DNA from: Cupriavidus sp. WKF15 | GTDB taxonomy: Bacteria > Pseudomonadota > Gammaproteobacteria > Burkholderiales > Burkholderiaceae | Reading direction: 5' to 3' | DNA length: 64,000 bases | Assembly (NCBI RefSeq): GCF_029278605.1 | Contig: NZ_CP119573.1 | Location: 2,662,645-2,726,644 of the forward strand | Part shown: positions 8,620 through 17,505 of the stretch, one piece after another | How the letters are laid out: each line of letters starts with the position of its first letter | How positions within the stretch are numbered: position 1 is the first letter of the stretch | Notes under the pieces: generated by a model | Database searches by the model: none | Told to the model about the DNA's origin: nothing | Seen by the model: only the letters and a program-made list of their open reading frames with translations | Translations under genes and position numbers: made by a program

Positions 8620-9543
8620 ATGGACAGCTTCTCCGACGTTGCCTTCTTCATGGCCATCAACAGACAAGGAAGCCTCGCCGCGGCAGCGCAGGAGCTTGGC
8701 GTGACGCCATCCGCAGTCAGCAAACGCCTGCTTGGGCTCGAGGCACGCCTGGGAGTCAGGCTGTTGAACCGGACGACCCGGCGCACCAGCCTGACTCCGG
8801 AAGGCGAGAACTATCTCGTCGAGGGCGCGCGCATACTTGCCGAACTGGAGACCCTCGAGCGGTCGGTGGGCGGCAGCGGCAGCACGCCGCATGGGCTGCT
8901 CAAGATTGGCGCGACGCTGGGCTTCGGACGCCGCCATATCGCACCGGCGCTGTCAGCGTTCGCCAGCGAATTCCCGAAGATCGAGATTCAACTCCACCTC
9001 AGCGACCGGCCGTTGAACCTGACCGAACTGGGCCTGGACGCAATCGTTCATTTCGGCGAAATGCCTGACGTGCGGCTCACCTCACGGCTGCTCGCCAACA
9101 ACCGCCGCGTTCTGTGCGCGGCGCCGTCATACCTGGCGCGGGCGGGCCTGCCCGGCAGTCCGCGCGATCTCGCCCGCCATAGCTGCATCTTCATTCGGGA
9201 AGCAGACGAAACCTTTGGCACCTGGCACATGCGCAGCGGCGCGCAGCAGGAGACCATCAAGGTGCGAGGAAACATGAGCACCAACGACGGCGAATCGGCG
9301 GTCGCCTGGGCGCTCGACGGACAAGGACTGGTGGTGCGTTCCGAATGGGATATCGCAGAACAGTTAAGGGCTGGAACCCTGTGCAGGGTCCTGCCGCAGT
9401 GGCAGTTCACACCGGCCGATATCTATCTGGTCTACGGCGCCGGCAAGACCCGGACCGACAGAGTCAGGGTACTCGTTGACTTTTTACTGAATCGCTTTGC
9501 GAGCCATCGGCAGGCGAAACCGGGAGCCGGCGGCGCGTGGTAG
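8620..9543 (+). CDS. LysR-family transcriptional regulator
   Basis: This 307-residue protein starts at the ATG at 8620 behind CTGGAG. Residues 1-60 form the winged helix-turn-helix (FFMAINRQGSLAAAAQELG, then SAVSKRLLGLEARLGVRLL). The rest is a two-lobed effector domain; the pattern LNRTTRRTSLTPEGENYL is typical of the large LysR subgroup found beside catabolic genes. It is divergent from tctC-leuC-leuD and presumably activates that operon in response to its substrate and represses itself. It has normal length and no defects. Confidence 0.88.
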   Translation: MDSFSDVAFFMAINRQGSLAAAAQELGVTPSAVSKRLLGLEARLGVRLLNRTTRRTSLTPEGENYLVEGARILAELETLERSVGGSGSTPHGLLKIGATLGFGRRHIAPALSAFASEFPKIEIQLHLSDRPLNLTELGLDAIVHFGEMPDVRLTSRLLANNRRVLCAAPSYLARAGLPGSPRDLARHSCIFIREADETFGTWHMRSGAQQETIKVRGNMSTNDGESAVAWALDGQGLVVRSEWDIAEQLRAGTLCRVLPQWQFTPADIYLVYGAGKTRTDRVRVLVDFLLNRFASHRQAKPGAGGAW

Positions 9544-9570
9544 GACAGTTCGTAGCGCGTGCTGCCGCAG

Positions 9571-9873
9571 TCAGGATGACGCCGACTGCAAAAGCTCGTC
9601 GACGCCCGGCGGTTCTTTCGGACGGCTTTGGCTGGTTTTGTTAGCGGTGCCCTCCGCGGCGGGCGGACTTGTCGTAACGCCCTGGTGACGGAGGTGGGCC
9701 GCGACCGTCTCGCACCATTCGAGCAACTGGTGCTTGTCGAGATCCGCGACGACGTCTTCGCCGAATAGATTCGAAAGCTCTAGCGCGACGCCGGTGAATT
9801 CGGCGCCGTCATCGCGAATGGTCAAGATGCCGTCGCCATCGTGGTCGTACATCTCAATTCTTGTGGCAGACAT
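9571..9873 (-). CDS. Hypothetical 100-residue protein with an EF-hand-like N-terminal loop
   Basis: The start is the ATG at 9873, preceded by AGGAGGT, so translation should be strong. The N-terminus carries YDHDGDGILTI, a DxDGDG pattern as in calcium-binding loops, but the usual helix-loop-helix frame is not obvious and a single loop is weak evidence of calcium binding. The C-terminal 30 residues are low-complexity and Ser/Pro/Lys-rich. No signal peptide or membrane segment is seen. It is convergent with the LysR gene. No family is recognised. Confidence 0.55.
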   Translation of the reverse strand: MSATRIEMYDHDGDGILTIRDDGAEFTGVALELSNLFGEDVVADLDKHQLLEWCETVAAHLRHQGVTTSPPAAEGTANKTSQSRPKEPPGVDELLQSASS

Positions 9874-10107
9874 ATCCCTTACCTCCTGAGGCTCCCTGAC
9901 CGTCACTTGGTTCGCTCGCGTCATCCCAGGCGCTCCTGCCTTGGCGGTTCGCCTGGACTTGCGCCTTCTATGCTAGAAGATCGGCCACCCTGCCACCAAG
10001 GGAGACAAACCTGTGCAGGGGTCGTCACTAGGCGCATTTATTCGGCGCGCGCGGGCGAATCTGTCAGTGCCTCGTGGCACGCGATCATCCGCGGCAAAGG
10101 AGAAGCC

Positions 10108-10545
10108 ATGGAAAAGATCCCAAAAGCCACAGCGCTATTCGTCGCCGGCTTTGGCCCGATTGTCATCGAAGCCCAGGCAAGCCGCGAGCTCTACGGCCTT
10201 GCCTTCGGCATCCCCTTCAAGGAAGAGAAGGGAGGATACCTCCATACGGAGAGCCTGAAGGGCGCAAACACTTTTGCGTTGTGGCCGCTCGCGCAGGCTG
10301 CGCAATCGTGCTTCGGCAGCGGGTCGTGGCCTGCCGATGTGCCCATCCCGCAAGCCTGGATCGAGTTTGATGTCGACAGCGTCGAAGCGGCTACGGCGGA
10401 ACTGGAATCACGAGGGTATCGGATGCTGGTCAGGAACCGGCGCGAACCGTGGGGCCAGACCGTCAGCCGCTTCATCGGGCCGGAAGGATTGCTGGTCGGC
10501 ATCACGTTTACGCCATCGATGCGGGGAGAGAACGTTGCGGCGTAG
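10108..10545 (+). CDS. VOC (glyoxalase/bleomycin-resistance) superfamily protein
   Basis: This 145-residue protein starts at the ATG at 10108 behind AAAGGAGAAGCC. It shows the beta-alpha-beta-beta-beta pattern of vicinal-oxygen-chelate proteins: an N-terminal strand, a central stretch IEFDVDSVEAATAELESRGY, and a C-terminal VSRFIGPEGLLVGITFTP. Such proteins are metal-dependent dioxygenases or isomerases, or bind small molecules. Metal ligands cannot be assigned with confidence. It stands alone, upstream of an intergenic repeat and convergent with the RND operon. Confidence 0.65.
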   Translation: MEKIPKATALFVAGFGPIVIEAQASRELYGLAFGIPFKEEKGGYLHTESLKGANTFALWPLAQAAQSCFGSGSWPADVPIPQAWIEFDVDSVEAATAELESRGYRMLVRNRREPWGQTVSRFIGPEGLLVGITFTPSMRGENVAA

Positions 10546-10566
10546 AAGGTGTGCGTCGATGATGAA

Positions 10567-10649
10567 GGGGGCTTTGTGGTGGTGACTGGCTTGTCGTGCT
10601 TGGCACGACAACCCCATCCTTCCCCATTCCCCCCGCAATCCGGCAAAGA
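10567..10649. repeat. Intergenic repeat, copy 1 (second copy at 38222-38360)
   Basis: The stretch beginning GGGGGCTTTGTGGTGGTGAC and ending CGCAATCCGGCAAAGA recurs with small differences near 38273-38358. Inside this copy is a perfect hairpin (arms TTGTCGTGC at 10591-10599 and GCACGACAA at 10603-10611, 3-base loop). Both copies lie between convergent genes, so the element may end transcription. Confidence 0.6.
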
Positions 10650-10732
10650 ACCAAAAAATGGCCACCAGGCATACCGAGCCAGCCGCCGGACCCCGAAAGG
10701 TATCGCATAGTCGGTTTCCAGCGCTGGCTGGC

Positions 10733-11989
10733 TTAATCGTCAAGATCCCACATCTGGTGAAGATCAAGACTGAGCCGGCTCCCGGCTTCCAACGCATCGA
10801 CCCGCGCAAGCCGTTCGGCGAGCAAGGCCTCGGCAAGGCTGCGGCGCACCGCGAGCAGTTCCGCCAGGCCGGACTCACCCGCGCGATAGGCGCGCGTCGC
10901 GCGATCCGATGCAGTGCGTTGCAGGCTCACGGCCTCGGCCTGAGCCTGCGCCGACGAGCGCCTGCCAAGCAGGTTGCGGTACTGCACATCGAATTCCGTG
11001 CCAAGCCTGCGCTCGGCCGCCATGCGGCTGCGTGCGGCCGCCTCGGCGTCCGCGGCCGCCGCCGTGGCCGCCGCGCGGCGATGATCGCCGCCAAGCGGCA
11101 TGGCGACGCTGACGCCAAGGATGCGCTCCGCCCCGCCCCGCTCGATCGTGACAAACATGCCGACCGTCGGATCAGGCTTGCGCTCCAGATCCGCCCGGGC
11201 CGCATGCCGCTGCGCCTGCGCTTCCTGCGCCATCGCCAGCCGGTACTCATGGCTGCCCCGGACGTAGTCCGTACGCAGTGCCTCGGGCGCTTCGGGGGGC
11301 ACCGGAGGCAGCCGTGCATCCGGCGGGGAGCCGGGCTCTCCCAGCCCCGGATACCGCCCATGCAATTCGGCCAGCGCCGCCTGCTCGGCCGCGGAGGCCG
11401 TCGCGAGCGCGGCCTGCGTGCGGGCCTGATCCGACGCGGCCAGTTCCCCGTCGAGCCGCGCCGCGTCCCCCGCCTGAATGCGGCGGGTGGTCATGGCGAC
11501 CAGTTCCCCGGCTGCCCGGGCATTTTCCTGCGCGGCCACGCGAGCCTGTCCGGCACGCATCGCGGCAAACCACAGCGCCAGGATCTGGCGCGACGATTCG
11601 TGCCGGGCATCCATGACCGCAAGGTCGCCGGCTTCGGCGGTCGCATCGGCCAGCCGCGCATCGGCGTCAGCCTTGCCCCACAGCCGCAGGGGACGTTCCA
11701 CCGCGATCTGCCCTTCAGGGAAACGCTGCGAGGGCTCACGGACGCTGCGGCCCTGGCCAATCGCCCGCACCACCGTCTCGGCCGTGCCGGCACGGATCCC
11801 GACGGCACGCGCGAGCGTGGCATCCCGCCGTGCCTCGGCGGCCATCACATCGGGCGAGCCGGCGATGGCTTGCCGCACGGCCTCCTCGGCGGGCAGATAG
11901 TCGTGCGCGCCGCCAGCCTGCGCGGCAGCACTCCAGATCGCCATCGCGCCCACCGTTGCCGCAAGGGCGACAGACACCTTGCGCGTCAT
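10733..11989 (-). CDS. TolC/CzcC-family outer-membrane factor of the RND metal efflux system
   Basis: This 418-residue protein has a signal peptide ending AAAQAG and two OEP repeats rich in long Ala/Arg/Glu helices, the pattern of CzcC-type outer-membrane channels. It would form the trimeric exit duct joining the periplasmic adaptor to the outside. Its start overlaps the end of the pump gene by 4 bp (ATGA), so it is translationally coupled and is the last gene of the czcBAC-ordered operon. The length matches CzcC/CusC homologues. Confidence 0.8.
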   Translation of the reverse strand: MTRKVSVALAATVGAMAIWSAAAQAGGAHDYLPAEEAVRQAIAGSPDVMAAEARRDATLARAVGIRAGTAETVVRAIGQGRSVREPSQRFPEGQIAVERPLRLWGKADADARLADATAEAGDLAVMDARHESSRQILALWFAAMRAGQARVAAQENARAAGELVAMTTRRIQAGDAARLDGELAASDQARTQAALATASAAEQAALAELHGRYPGLGEPGSPPDARLPPVPPEAPEALRTDYVRGSHEYRLAMAQEAQAQRHAARADLERKPDPTVGMFVTIERGGAERILGVSVAMPLGGDHRRAAATAAAADAEAAARSRMAAERRLGTEFDVQYRNLLGRRSSAQAQAEAVSLQRTASDRATRAYRAGESGLAELLAVRRSLAEALLAERLARVDALEAGSRLSLDLHQMWDLDD

Positions 11990-14900
11990 TGCATCTCTCC
12001 CTGTCGGATGGCGGGCCGCTGTCCTGGCAGGCCAAAACGCTCGTACAGCAGCGGCAGAAGCAGCAGCGTCAGCGCCGTCGAGGAGACCAGCCCCCCAGAG
12101 ACAACAATGGCCAGCGGGCGCTGGATCTCGGATCCGGGCCCGCTTGCGAGCAACAGCGGTATCATGCCCAGCGCCGTGATGCAGGCAGTCATCAGAACGG
12201 GGCGCAAGCGGTCCCGCACGCCCGTCCGGACGGTCTGCGCAATGTCGAGCCCGGATTCCAGCAGCGTGTTGAAGTGCGACACCAGGACGACCCCGTTCAG
12301 CACCGCGATGCCGAGCAGCGCGATAAAGCCGACCGACGCTGGAACCGACAGGTATTCCCCCGACAGGCGCAATGCGGCGATGCCGCCTACCAGCGCGAAC
12401 GGAATATTCGCGATCACCAGTACGGCCTGACGCACCGACCGGAATGTCAGCATCAGCAGGAAGAAAATCGCTGCCAGGGCCATCGGCACGACCAGAGCCA
12501 GGCGTGCCGCGGCTCGACGCTGGTTCTCGAATTGCCCGCCCCAGACGATACGCAGGCCTTTGGGAAGCGTCTTGAGACCGGCGACTGCCGACTGCGCCTC
12601 CTGGACGAAGCCAGCCAGGTCGCGGCCTTCCACGTTTGCCTGGATCACGGCGAACCTGGCGCCGTTCTCATGATTGATCCGCACGGGGCCGTCCACCCGC
12701 TCGAGGCTTGCCAGCGACGTCAATGGCCATGCCTTGCCGTCCGGCGCCGTAACCAGCAGGCTGGCAAATGCCTCGGGCGCCTGGCGCAATGCCGCGCCGC
12801 CACGCAGGATCAGCGGCGTGCGCACGATCCCCTCCGGCACCACGCCGATGCGGTCGCCCTCCACCAGCGCGCGCAATTGCGCCTGCAAGGCGTCTCCGGT
12901 AAAGCCCGCCTGGCCCGCGGCGGCACGGTCTATCGACACTTTCAGGAATTGCACGCCGCTGTTGCTGGGCGCAATCACATCGGCCGCCCCTTTGATGCCG
13001 CGCACGGTCGTCGCGATGATCTGTGCCGCCGCGTCGATGCCCGCGAGGTCGCTGCCGAAGAGCTTGATGGCAACGTCGCCGCGCGTGCCCGTCAGCATTT
13101 CCGAGACACGCATCTCGATCGGTTGCGTGAAGCCGTAGATCACCCCCGGAAAGCGCTCCATCGCGCGCCGGATTGCCTCGGCAATATCATCCTTGCTGCC
13201 ACGCCACTGGTCCTTGGCCTTCAGCACCAGGAAGGTGTCGGTCTCGTTCAGACCCATCGGATCCAGGCCCAGGTCGTCGGAACCGGATCGCGCCACGATG
13301 GAACGGATTTCCGGGACTTCTTTCAACAGGGCCTGCTGTACACGCTGGTCCAGATCGAGCGAGGCCGCGAGCGACACGGACGGCGCCTTCTGAAGCTGCA
13401 CGATCAGATCGCCCTCGTCCATGGTCGGCATGAAGGTCTTCCCCACGGACAGGTACAGCAGGGCTGCCCCGGCCAGCGCCACGCCCGCAGCGCCGAAGAC
13501 GGTGCGGCGGTGCGTCGCGCTCCAGTCCTGCATCCGGGCAAAGCCGGCCGATACCTTGCGCATCAGCCAGGGAGGCTCGTCGGCATGCGAGAGCAGCAGC
13601 CACGAAGCCAGTGCCGGGACCACCGTGAATGCAATCACCACCGAGGAAGCCAGTGCCATCACGATGGTGAGTGCCACCGGCGCGAACAGCTTGCCCTCGA
13701 GACCCTCCAGCGACAACAGCGGCAGGAAAACGATGGCGATGATGGACACACCGGCCAGCATCGGCGGGGCCACGGTTGCCACCGCGTGGCGAATCGCCGC
13801 GCCGCGCAGCGCCTCGCCGGTCTGGTGCGCTTCGGCGCGTGCCAGGGCCGTTTCGATGTTCTCGACGACCACCACGGCTGCATCCACCAGCATGCCCAGC
13901 GCGATCGCCAGGCCGCCGAGGCTCATCAGGTTCGCGGTGAGCCCGGCGTAACGCATCAACAAGAAGGTGGCAAGCATCGACAGCGGCAACGTAGCCGCCA
14001 CAACCAGCGCAGCGCGCACGCCGCCAAGAAACAGGTACAGCGTGATCACCACCAGCACGCCGGCCTCGGCCAGCGCGCGGACTACGGTATTCGCCGCGCG
14101 CGTCACCAGCTCCCCGCGGTTGTAGAAGATGCTCGTCGACATGCCCTTCGGCAGACTCGGGGCCAGTTCGTCCAGCCGCGCCTGTACCGCCTGCACCAGC
14201 CTGCGCGCATCGGCGCCGCGCAAGCCCAGCACGAGCCCTTCCACCGCCTCGCCCCGCCCGTCCTTGCTGACCGCGCCGTTGCGCGTGGCTTCGCCAAGCC
14301 GCACGGTGGCCACATCGCCTACCGTCACCGCTGGCGCGCCGGAAAGATCCTGCGCAGCCTCCACGACGATGGCGCGCAAGTCATCGAGCCCGCGTATGCC
14401 GCCTTCCACGCGCACCACCCAGTGCTCGTCGCCACGGTCGAGGCGGCCCGCGCCGTCGTTGCGGTTGTTCTTGTCCAGCGCCTGACGCAACTGGTCCAGC
14501 GTCACGCCGCGCGCGCGCAGGCGGGACGGATCGGGAATCACCTCGTAGCTTCGCACCTCGCCACCGAGCGCGTTGACGTCCGCCACGCCCGGCACGGTAC
14601 GCAGGGCCGGCCGGATGACCCAGTCGAGCACGCGGCGACGCTCAGCTAGCGAGTAGTCATCGCCCTCGATGGTGAACATGAACATCTCGCCCAGCGGCGT
14701 GGTAATCGGCGCCAGGCCGCCCTCGGCGGTCGAAGGCAGATCCCGCGCGAGGCCGGCGAGCCGCTCCGAGACCTGCTGGCGCGCCCAGTACACGTCCACG
14801 CCTTCCTCGAAATCAATTGTGACGTCGCTGATGCCGTACTTGGACACGGAGCGCACGATGGTCTTGTGCGGGATGCCGAGCAGTTCCTGCTCGATCGGCG

Positions 14901-15099
14901 TCGAGACGCGCTGCTCCACCTCCTCCGGCGTCATGCCCGGCACCTTGAGCACCACCTTGACCTGGGTCGGGGAGATATCGGGAAAGGCGTCGATCGGCAG
15001 GTTCACATAAGCCCACACGCCCGCGGCGGCCAGTGCGCAGGCGGCAAGCATGACCAGCACGCGCTGGCGCAGGGAAAAATCGATCAGGCGGGCAAGCAT
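11986..15099 (-). CDS. CzcA/CusA-type heavy-metal RND efflux pump
   Basis: This 1037-residue inner-membrane pump has the 12-helix, two-loop RND layout. The N-terminal periplasmic part has DFEEGVDVYWARQQVSERL, a hallmark of heavy-metal RND pumps. The fourth membrane helix reads GLAIALGMLVDAAVVVVEN, keeping a proton-relay aspartate but without the DFG stretch of Zn/Co/Cd-type CzcA. QPIEMRVSEMLTGTRGDV is closer to CzcA/CnrA than to CusA. Metal specificity is therefore open; a divalent cation is likely. I took the ATG at 15099 (GGGAG 7 bases upstream), which touches the stop of the adaptor gene; a GTG three bases earlier is possible. Confidence 0.88.
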   Translation of the reverse strand: MLARLIDFSLRQRVLVMLAACALAAAGVWAYVNLPIDAFPDISPTQVKVVLKVPGMTPEEVEQRVSTPIEQELLGIPHKTIVRSVSKYGISDVTIDFEEGVDVYWARQQVSERLAGLARDLPSTAEGGLAPITTPLGEMFMFTIEGDDYSLAERRRVLDWVIRPALRTVPGVADVNALGGEVRSYEVIPDPSRLRARGVTLDQLRQALDKNNRNDGAGRLDRGDEHWVVRVEGGIRGLDDLRAIVVEAAQDLSGAPAVTVGDVATVRLGEATRNGAVSKDGRGEAVEGLVLGLRGADARRLVQAVQARLDELAPSLPKGMSTSIFYNRGELVTRAANTVVRALAEAGVLVVITLYLFLGGVRAALVVAATLPLSMLATFLLMRYAGLTANLMSLGGLAIALGMLVDAAVVVVENIETALARAEAHQTGEALRGAAIRHAVATVAPPMLAGVSIIAIVFLPLLSLEGLEGKLFAPVALTIVMALASSVVIAFTVVPALASWLLLSHADEPPWLMRKVSAGFARMQDWSATHRRTVFGAAGVALAGAALLYLSVGKTFMPTMDEGDLIVQLQKAPSVSLAASLDLDQRVQQALLKEVPEIRSIVARSGSDDLGLDPMGLNETDTFLVLKAKDQWRGSKDDIAEAIRRAMERFPGVIYGFTQPIEMRVSEMLTGTRGDVAIKLFGSDLAGIDAAAQIIATTVRGIKGAADVIAPSNSGVQFLKVSIDRAAAGQAGFTGDALQAQLRALVEGDRIGVVPEGIVRTPLILRGGAALRQAPEAFASLLVTAPDGKAWPLTSLASLERVDGPVRINHENGARFAVIQANVEGRDLAGFVQEAQSAVAGLKTLPKGLRIVWGGQFENQRRAAARLALVVPMALAAIFFLLMLTFRSVRQAVLVIANIPFALVGGIAALRLSGEYLSVPASVGFIALLGIAVLNGVVLVSHFNTLLESGLDIAQTVRTGVRDRLRPVLMTACITALGMIPLLLASGPGSEIQRPLAIVVSGGLVSSTALTLLLLPLLYERFGLPGQRPAIRQGEMQ

Positions 15100-16187
15100 C
15101 ACTGGTCTCCCGCCATCAGGCCCTTCAGCGCGCCGATGCCCGCGACGGCCACGCGCGTCCCCGCGGGCAGGTCGCCGCGGACCACGGCATTGGCTTCGTC
15201 CGTGCTCTCCAGCGTTACAGGCTGGAATCGGAAGCCCTTGTCCGTGGCGACGAACACGCCTGGCGTACCCTGCAGGTAGGCCACGGCCGCCGCCGGCACG
15301 CGCACCCGTCCGGGCATGCCCTTCCCTTCCCGGCTGCGCAGCTTCAGCGTGACGTTGACGCTCTCGCCCGCGCGCAGGTCGCCACGGCGTTCCAGCGACG
15401 CGCGCACCCGCATCCCGGACGTGCCATCGCCGGCCGGTGCGACGCCAACCACAATGCCGGCCGCGCCGCGCCGCGCGACTTCCACGCGCTCACCCGGGGA
15501 CGGCACCGGAATATCGCGGCCCACGAGGAGATCCAGTTCCAACGCATCCGGATCGACAATCCTGAACAGCGGCGACGCGCCTTCCACGCGCGCGCCAGGC
15601 ACGGCGGCTACCTCCGACACGACGCCCTGGTGGCTCGCCACAAGCTGGGCTGCGTCGCCCGTTCCGGAAAAGACGACGCCCGCCGACGCCATTTCCGCAC
15701 GCCGCGCCCTGGCCATGGCGGCGGCCTCGGTGGCCCGGGCCTGCGTTGCCTGCCAGCGGCTGGCAGCGATGATGCCGTCCTCGTAGAGCGACTGGTCGCG
15801 CACCAGGGCCTGCTGCGCAAGGCGGGCCTGCGAGTTCGCTTCCGCCAGCGCGCGCCTCGCGTCGAAGAGTTGCGGACTCAGGAAGCTGGCCAGCGGCTGG
15901 CCTGGACGCACGGTCTGCCCGATGGCTACCAGCACACGCGGCACGATGCCCGGGTAGGGTGCCGCCACGACATACTGGGCATCGGGCTTGAATACGACCC
16001 TGGCGTGCGTGCCAACGTCGAGGGTTTCGGCGGCGGAGACCGCGCTGGTGCGCACCCCAAGGGCGCGCGCGTGCTCGGCGGACAGCGGCACCGCCTGGGT
16101 CGCGGCCTGCGCGGCAGCGATGTGCGAAAACGACAAGCAGGTCAATGCAATCCACGCACGGACCTTATAAAGGTGTCTGAATGACAT
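15099..16187 (-). CDS. CzcB-like periplasmic adaptor (membrane fusion protein) of RND pump
   Basis: This 362-residue protein starts at the ATG at 16187, preceded by GGAG and a closer AGGA. After a signal peptide (residues 1-29, ending AAAQA) come the barrel-sandwich/lipoyl halves (VVAAPYPGIVPRVLVAIGQT and later GVVSEVAAVPGARVEG) flanking a coiled-coil hairpin (about residues 112-165), then a beta-barrel and membrane-proximal domain. It bridges the pump and the outer-membrane factor. It is the first structural gene, followed directly by the pump gene with a one-base overlap. Confidence 0.83.
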   Translation of the reverse strand: MSFRHLYKVRAWIALTCLSFSHIAAAQAATQAVPLSAEHARALGVRTSAVSAAETLDVGTHARVVFKPDAQYVVAAPYPGIVPRVLVAIGQTVRPGQPLASFLSPQLFDARRALAEANSQARLAQQALVRDQSLYEDGIIAASRWQATQARATEAAAMARARRAEMASAGVVFSGTGDAAQLVASHQGVVSEVAAVPGARVEGASPLFRIVDPDALELDLLVGRDIPVPSPGERVEVARRGAAGIVVGVAPAGDGTSGMRVRASLERRGDLRAGESVNVTLKLRSREGKGMPGRVRVPAAAVAYLQGTPGVFVATDKGFRFQPVTLESTDEANAVVRGDLPAGTRVAVAGIGALKGLMAGDQ

Positions 16188-16270
16188 TCCTGACTCCAAC
16201 ATGCAGAGAGCACGCCCACCATAGACGGCGGCACATGCACGAATACCGGCAAGACGCCGGATAACGGGAA

Positions 16271-16741
16271 TCAGGAGAACTGCGGTGGTGCCTGGGCGGG
16301 GGGCGGGTGGCTGAAGCAGTAGCGCCAGCGCGGAACGGGGGCGGGAGGGAAAGCAGACCGTCGCGTGGAACCACTGGCAAGCGCCGCCAGCAACCCCAGC
16401 GTCAGGATCGACAGAGCGGGGAGTACCCCTGGCTGGAGCAGCGCGGCCAACGCCAGCGGTCCGATCCCGGATTCGACATCCACTTCGAACGCGTCTGCGC
16501 TCGCCTGCGACGAATCGGCATGGGCATGATCCTCAAGCCCGGCGGACGCAGCAGTGCCCGTGGAAAAAGCCGCGGTACGGAAATGGGAATCAGTTTCCGC
16601 AGGTAGTCCGGCGTGCACGTGCAGGCCAGTCTGTTTCGGAGTTCCGAAATGGCCGTGCAGGAGCGGGGTCAGCAGTTGCGTCAGTACGAAAAGTACCAAC
16701 GCCGCGCCCCGAAGCGAAGCACCTGGGATTGCACGCGACAT
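16271..16741 (-). CDS. Small His-rich exported protein upstream of the RND operon (CzcI-like position)
   Basis: This 156-residue frame starts at the ATG at 16741. It has an N-terminal hydrophobic segment (GAALVLFVLTQLLTPLL), then a stretch with many His and acidic residues (HGHFGTPKQTGLHVHAGL, DHAHADSS) suited to periplasmic metal binding, a second hydrophobic segment and a Pro/Arg-rich tail. Small proteins of this kind precede czc-type operons in Cupriavidus and modulate their expression. There is no convincing ribosome binding site, so start and expression are uncertain. The gene lies 83 bp upstream of the adaptor gene on the same strand. Confidence 0.55.
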   Translation of the reverse strand: MSRAIPGASLRGAALVLFVLTQLLTPLLHGHFGTPKQTGLHVHAGLPAETDSHFRTAAFSTGTAASAGLEDHAHADSSQASADAFEVDVESGIGPLALAALLQPGVLPALSILTLGLLAALASGSTRRSAFPPAPVPRWRYCFSHPPPAQAPPQFS

Positions 16742-16810
16742 GTGCGCATTGTAATGCAACCGGCGCGGACCTCGGCTTTCCGTCTTGCTAGCCGTTAACA
16801 AAAAATGTTG

Positions 16811-16851
16811 AAAACTGGGGCGCCAGGCAATTAGGCTGGTGCCCCAGTTTT
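16811..16851. terminator. Intrinsic terminator downstream of parE
   Basis: The arms AAAACTGGGGC (16811-16821) and GCCCCAGTTTT (16841-16851) pair perfectly over 11 bp, and the stem can be extended inwards. With T-runs on both sides it should terminate in either direction; it sits 30 bp beyond the parE stop. Confidence 0.75.
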
Positions 16852-16880
16852 TTGGCTCTTTGCAGTGTGTGGGGGCTCGA

Positions 16881-17198
16881 TCAGTCGGTGTCGCGCAGGA
16901 TCGATTCGTAGTCCTGGCCACCGTAGAAAAGACCAATGATAGAAACCTTGGCGGGATCTTCATCGACAGCGAAGGCGATCACTGCGCTGCCCTTGTAGTG
17001 GGTGATGCGCAGCCCGGGCTGCACGTCGTCCCGCATCGTGCCTCGATGCGGGAACGTGCCCAGGCTCTCGCAATAGCTGACGATCGCGCCGGTGTACCTC
17101 TGCGCAATGTCCGGCGAGCCCTCCTCGGCGATGTAGTTGTAGAGGTTTCCAATCTGCTCCCGAAACTCTGGCGTGAATTCGACGGGATAGGTCCTCAT
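16881..17198 (-). CDS. parE: ParE/RelE-superfamily toxin
   Basis: This 105-residue protein has the ParE-type fold signature: EFTPEFREQIGNLYNYIAEE at the N-terminus, a central QRYTGAIVSYCESLGTFPHRG, and a C-terminal strand VSIIGLFYGGQDYE. ParE toxins poison DNA gyrase; RelE relatives cut mRNA on ribosomes, and the sequence alone does not separate the two. Its start overlaps the antitoxin stop by 4 bp, the usual antitoxin-first arrangement. A terminator follows. The pair stabilises the DNA that carries it. Confidence 0.82.
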   Translation of the reverse strand: MRTYPVEFTPEFREQIGNLYNYIAEEGSPDIAQRYTGAIVSYCESLGTFPHRGTMRDDVQPGLRITHYKGSAVIAFAVDEDPAKVSIIGLFYGGQDYESILRDTD

Positions 17199-17473
17199 CG
17201 TGCCTTCGTCTTCTCCGCGTGTTTAGCGGCCAGCCCGGCGCGGATCTGGTCGGCGGTCAAGGCCCGGGACGGATCCGCCTTGAGGGCTTGGTAAGCAGGA
17301 ACAACCTGTTCGCGGAGCCAGTTTTCGACAGCGCGATCTCTTGCAAGGAGCGCGCGAAGCCCGTCGCGGATTACCTCGCTTTCGCTAGCATATTCCCCGC
17401 TGCGTACCTTTTCCTTCACGGCCTGCGCCATCTCGGTAGGAAGCGTGACGCTCAATTGTTGAGTGGTTCGCAT
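17195..17473 (-). CDS. parD: ParD-type ribbon-helix-helix antitoxin
   Basis: This 92-residue protein starts at the ATG at 17473 behind GGAGGG. Residues 1-45 form the ribbon-helix-helix DNA-binding domain (QLSVTLPTEMAQAVKEKV, then ESEVIRDGLRALLARD). The rest is a charged, probably flexible tail that wraps the toxin. It neutralises ParE and represses its own promoter; a perfect 17-bp palindrome 16 bp upstream of the start is the likely operator. Confidence 0.83.
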   Translation of the reverse strand: MRTTQQLSVTLPTEMAQAVKEKVRSGEYASESEVIRDGLRALLARDRAVENWLREQVVPAYQALKADPSRALTADQIRAGLAAKHAEKTKAR

Positions 17474-17488
17474 AGCACCCTCCAGTCG

Positions 17489-17505
17489 GTAGGATTAAAT
17501 CCTAC
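17489..17505. promoter_or_regulatory. ParD operator palindrome
   Basis: GTAGGATTAAATCCTAC is a perfect palindrome with one central base, located 16-32 bp upstream of the parD start. It is well placed for autorepression by the ribbon-helix-helix antitoxin. A second inverted repeat (ACGTGTC-N5-GACACGT, 17520-17538) lies just beyond. Confidence 0.65.

Noticed and set aside
11830..14649. 939-codon open frame on the plus strand opposite the RND pump gene
   Set aside because: Antisense to a well-supported pump; composition (Arg, Gln, His) is that of a shadow frame.
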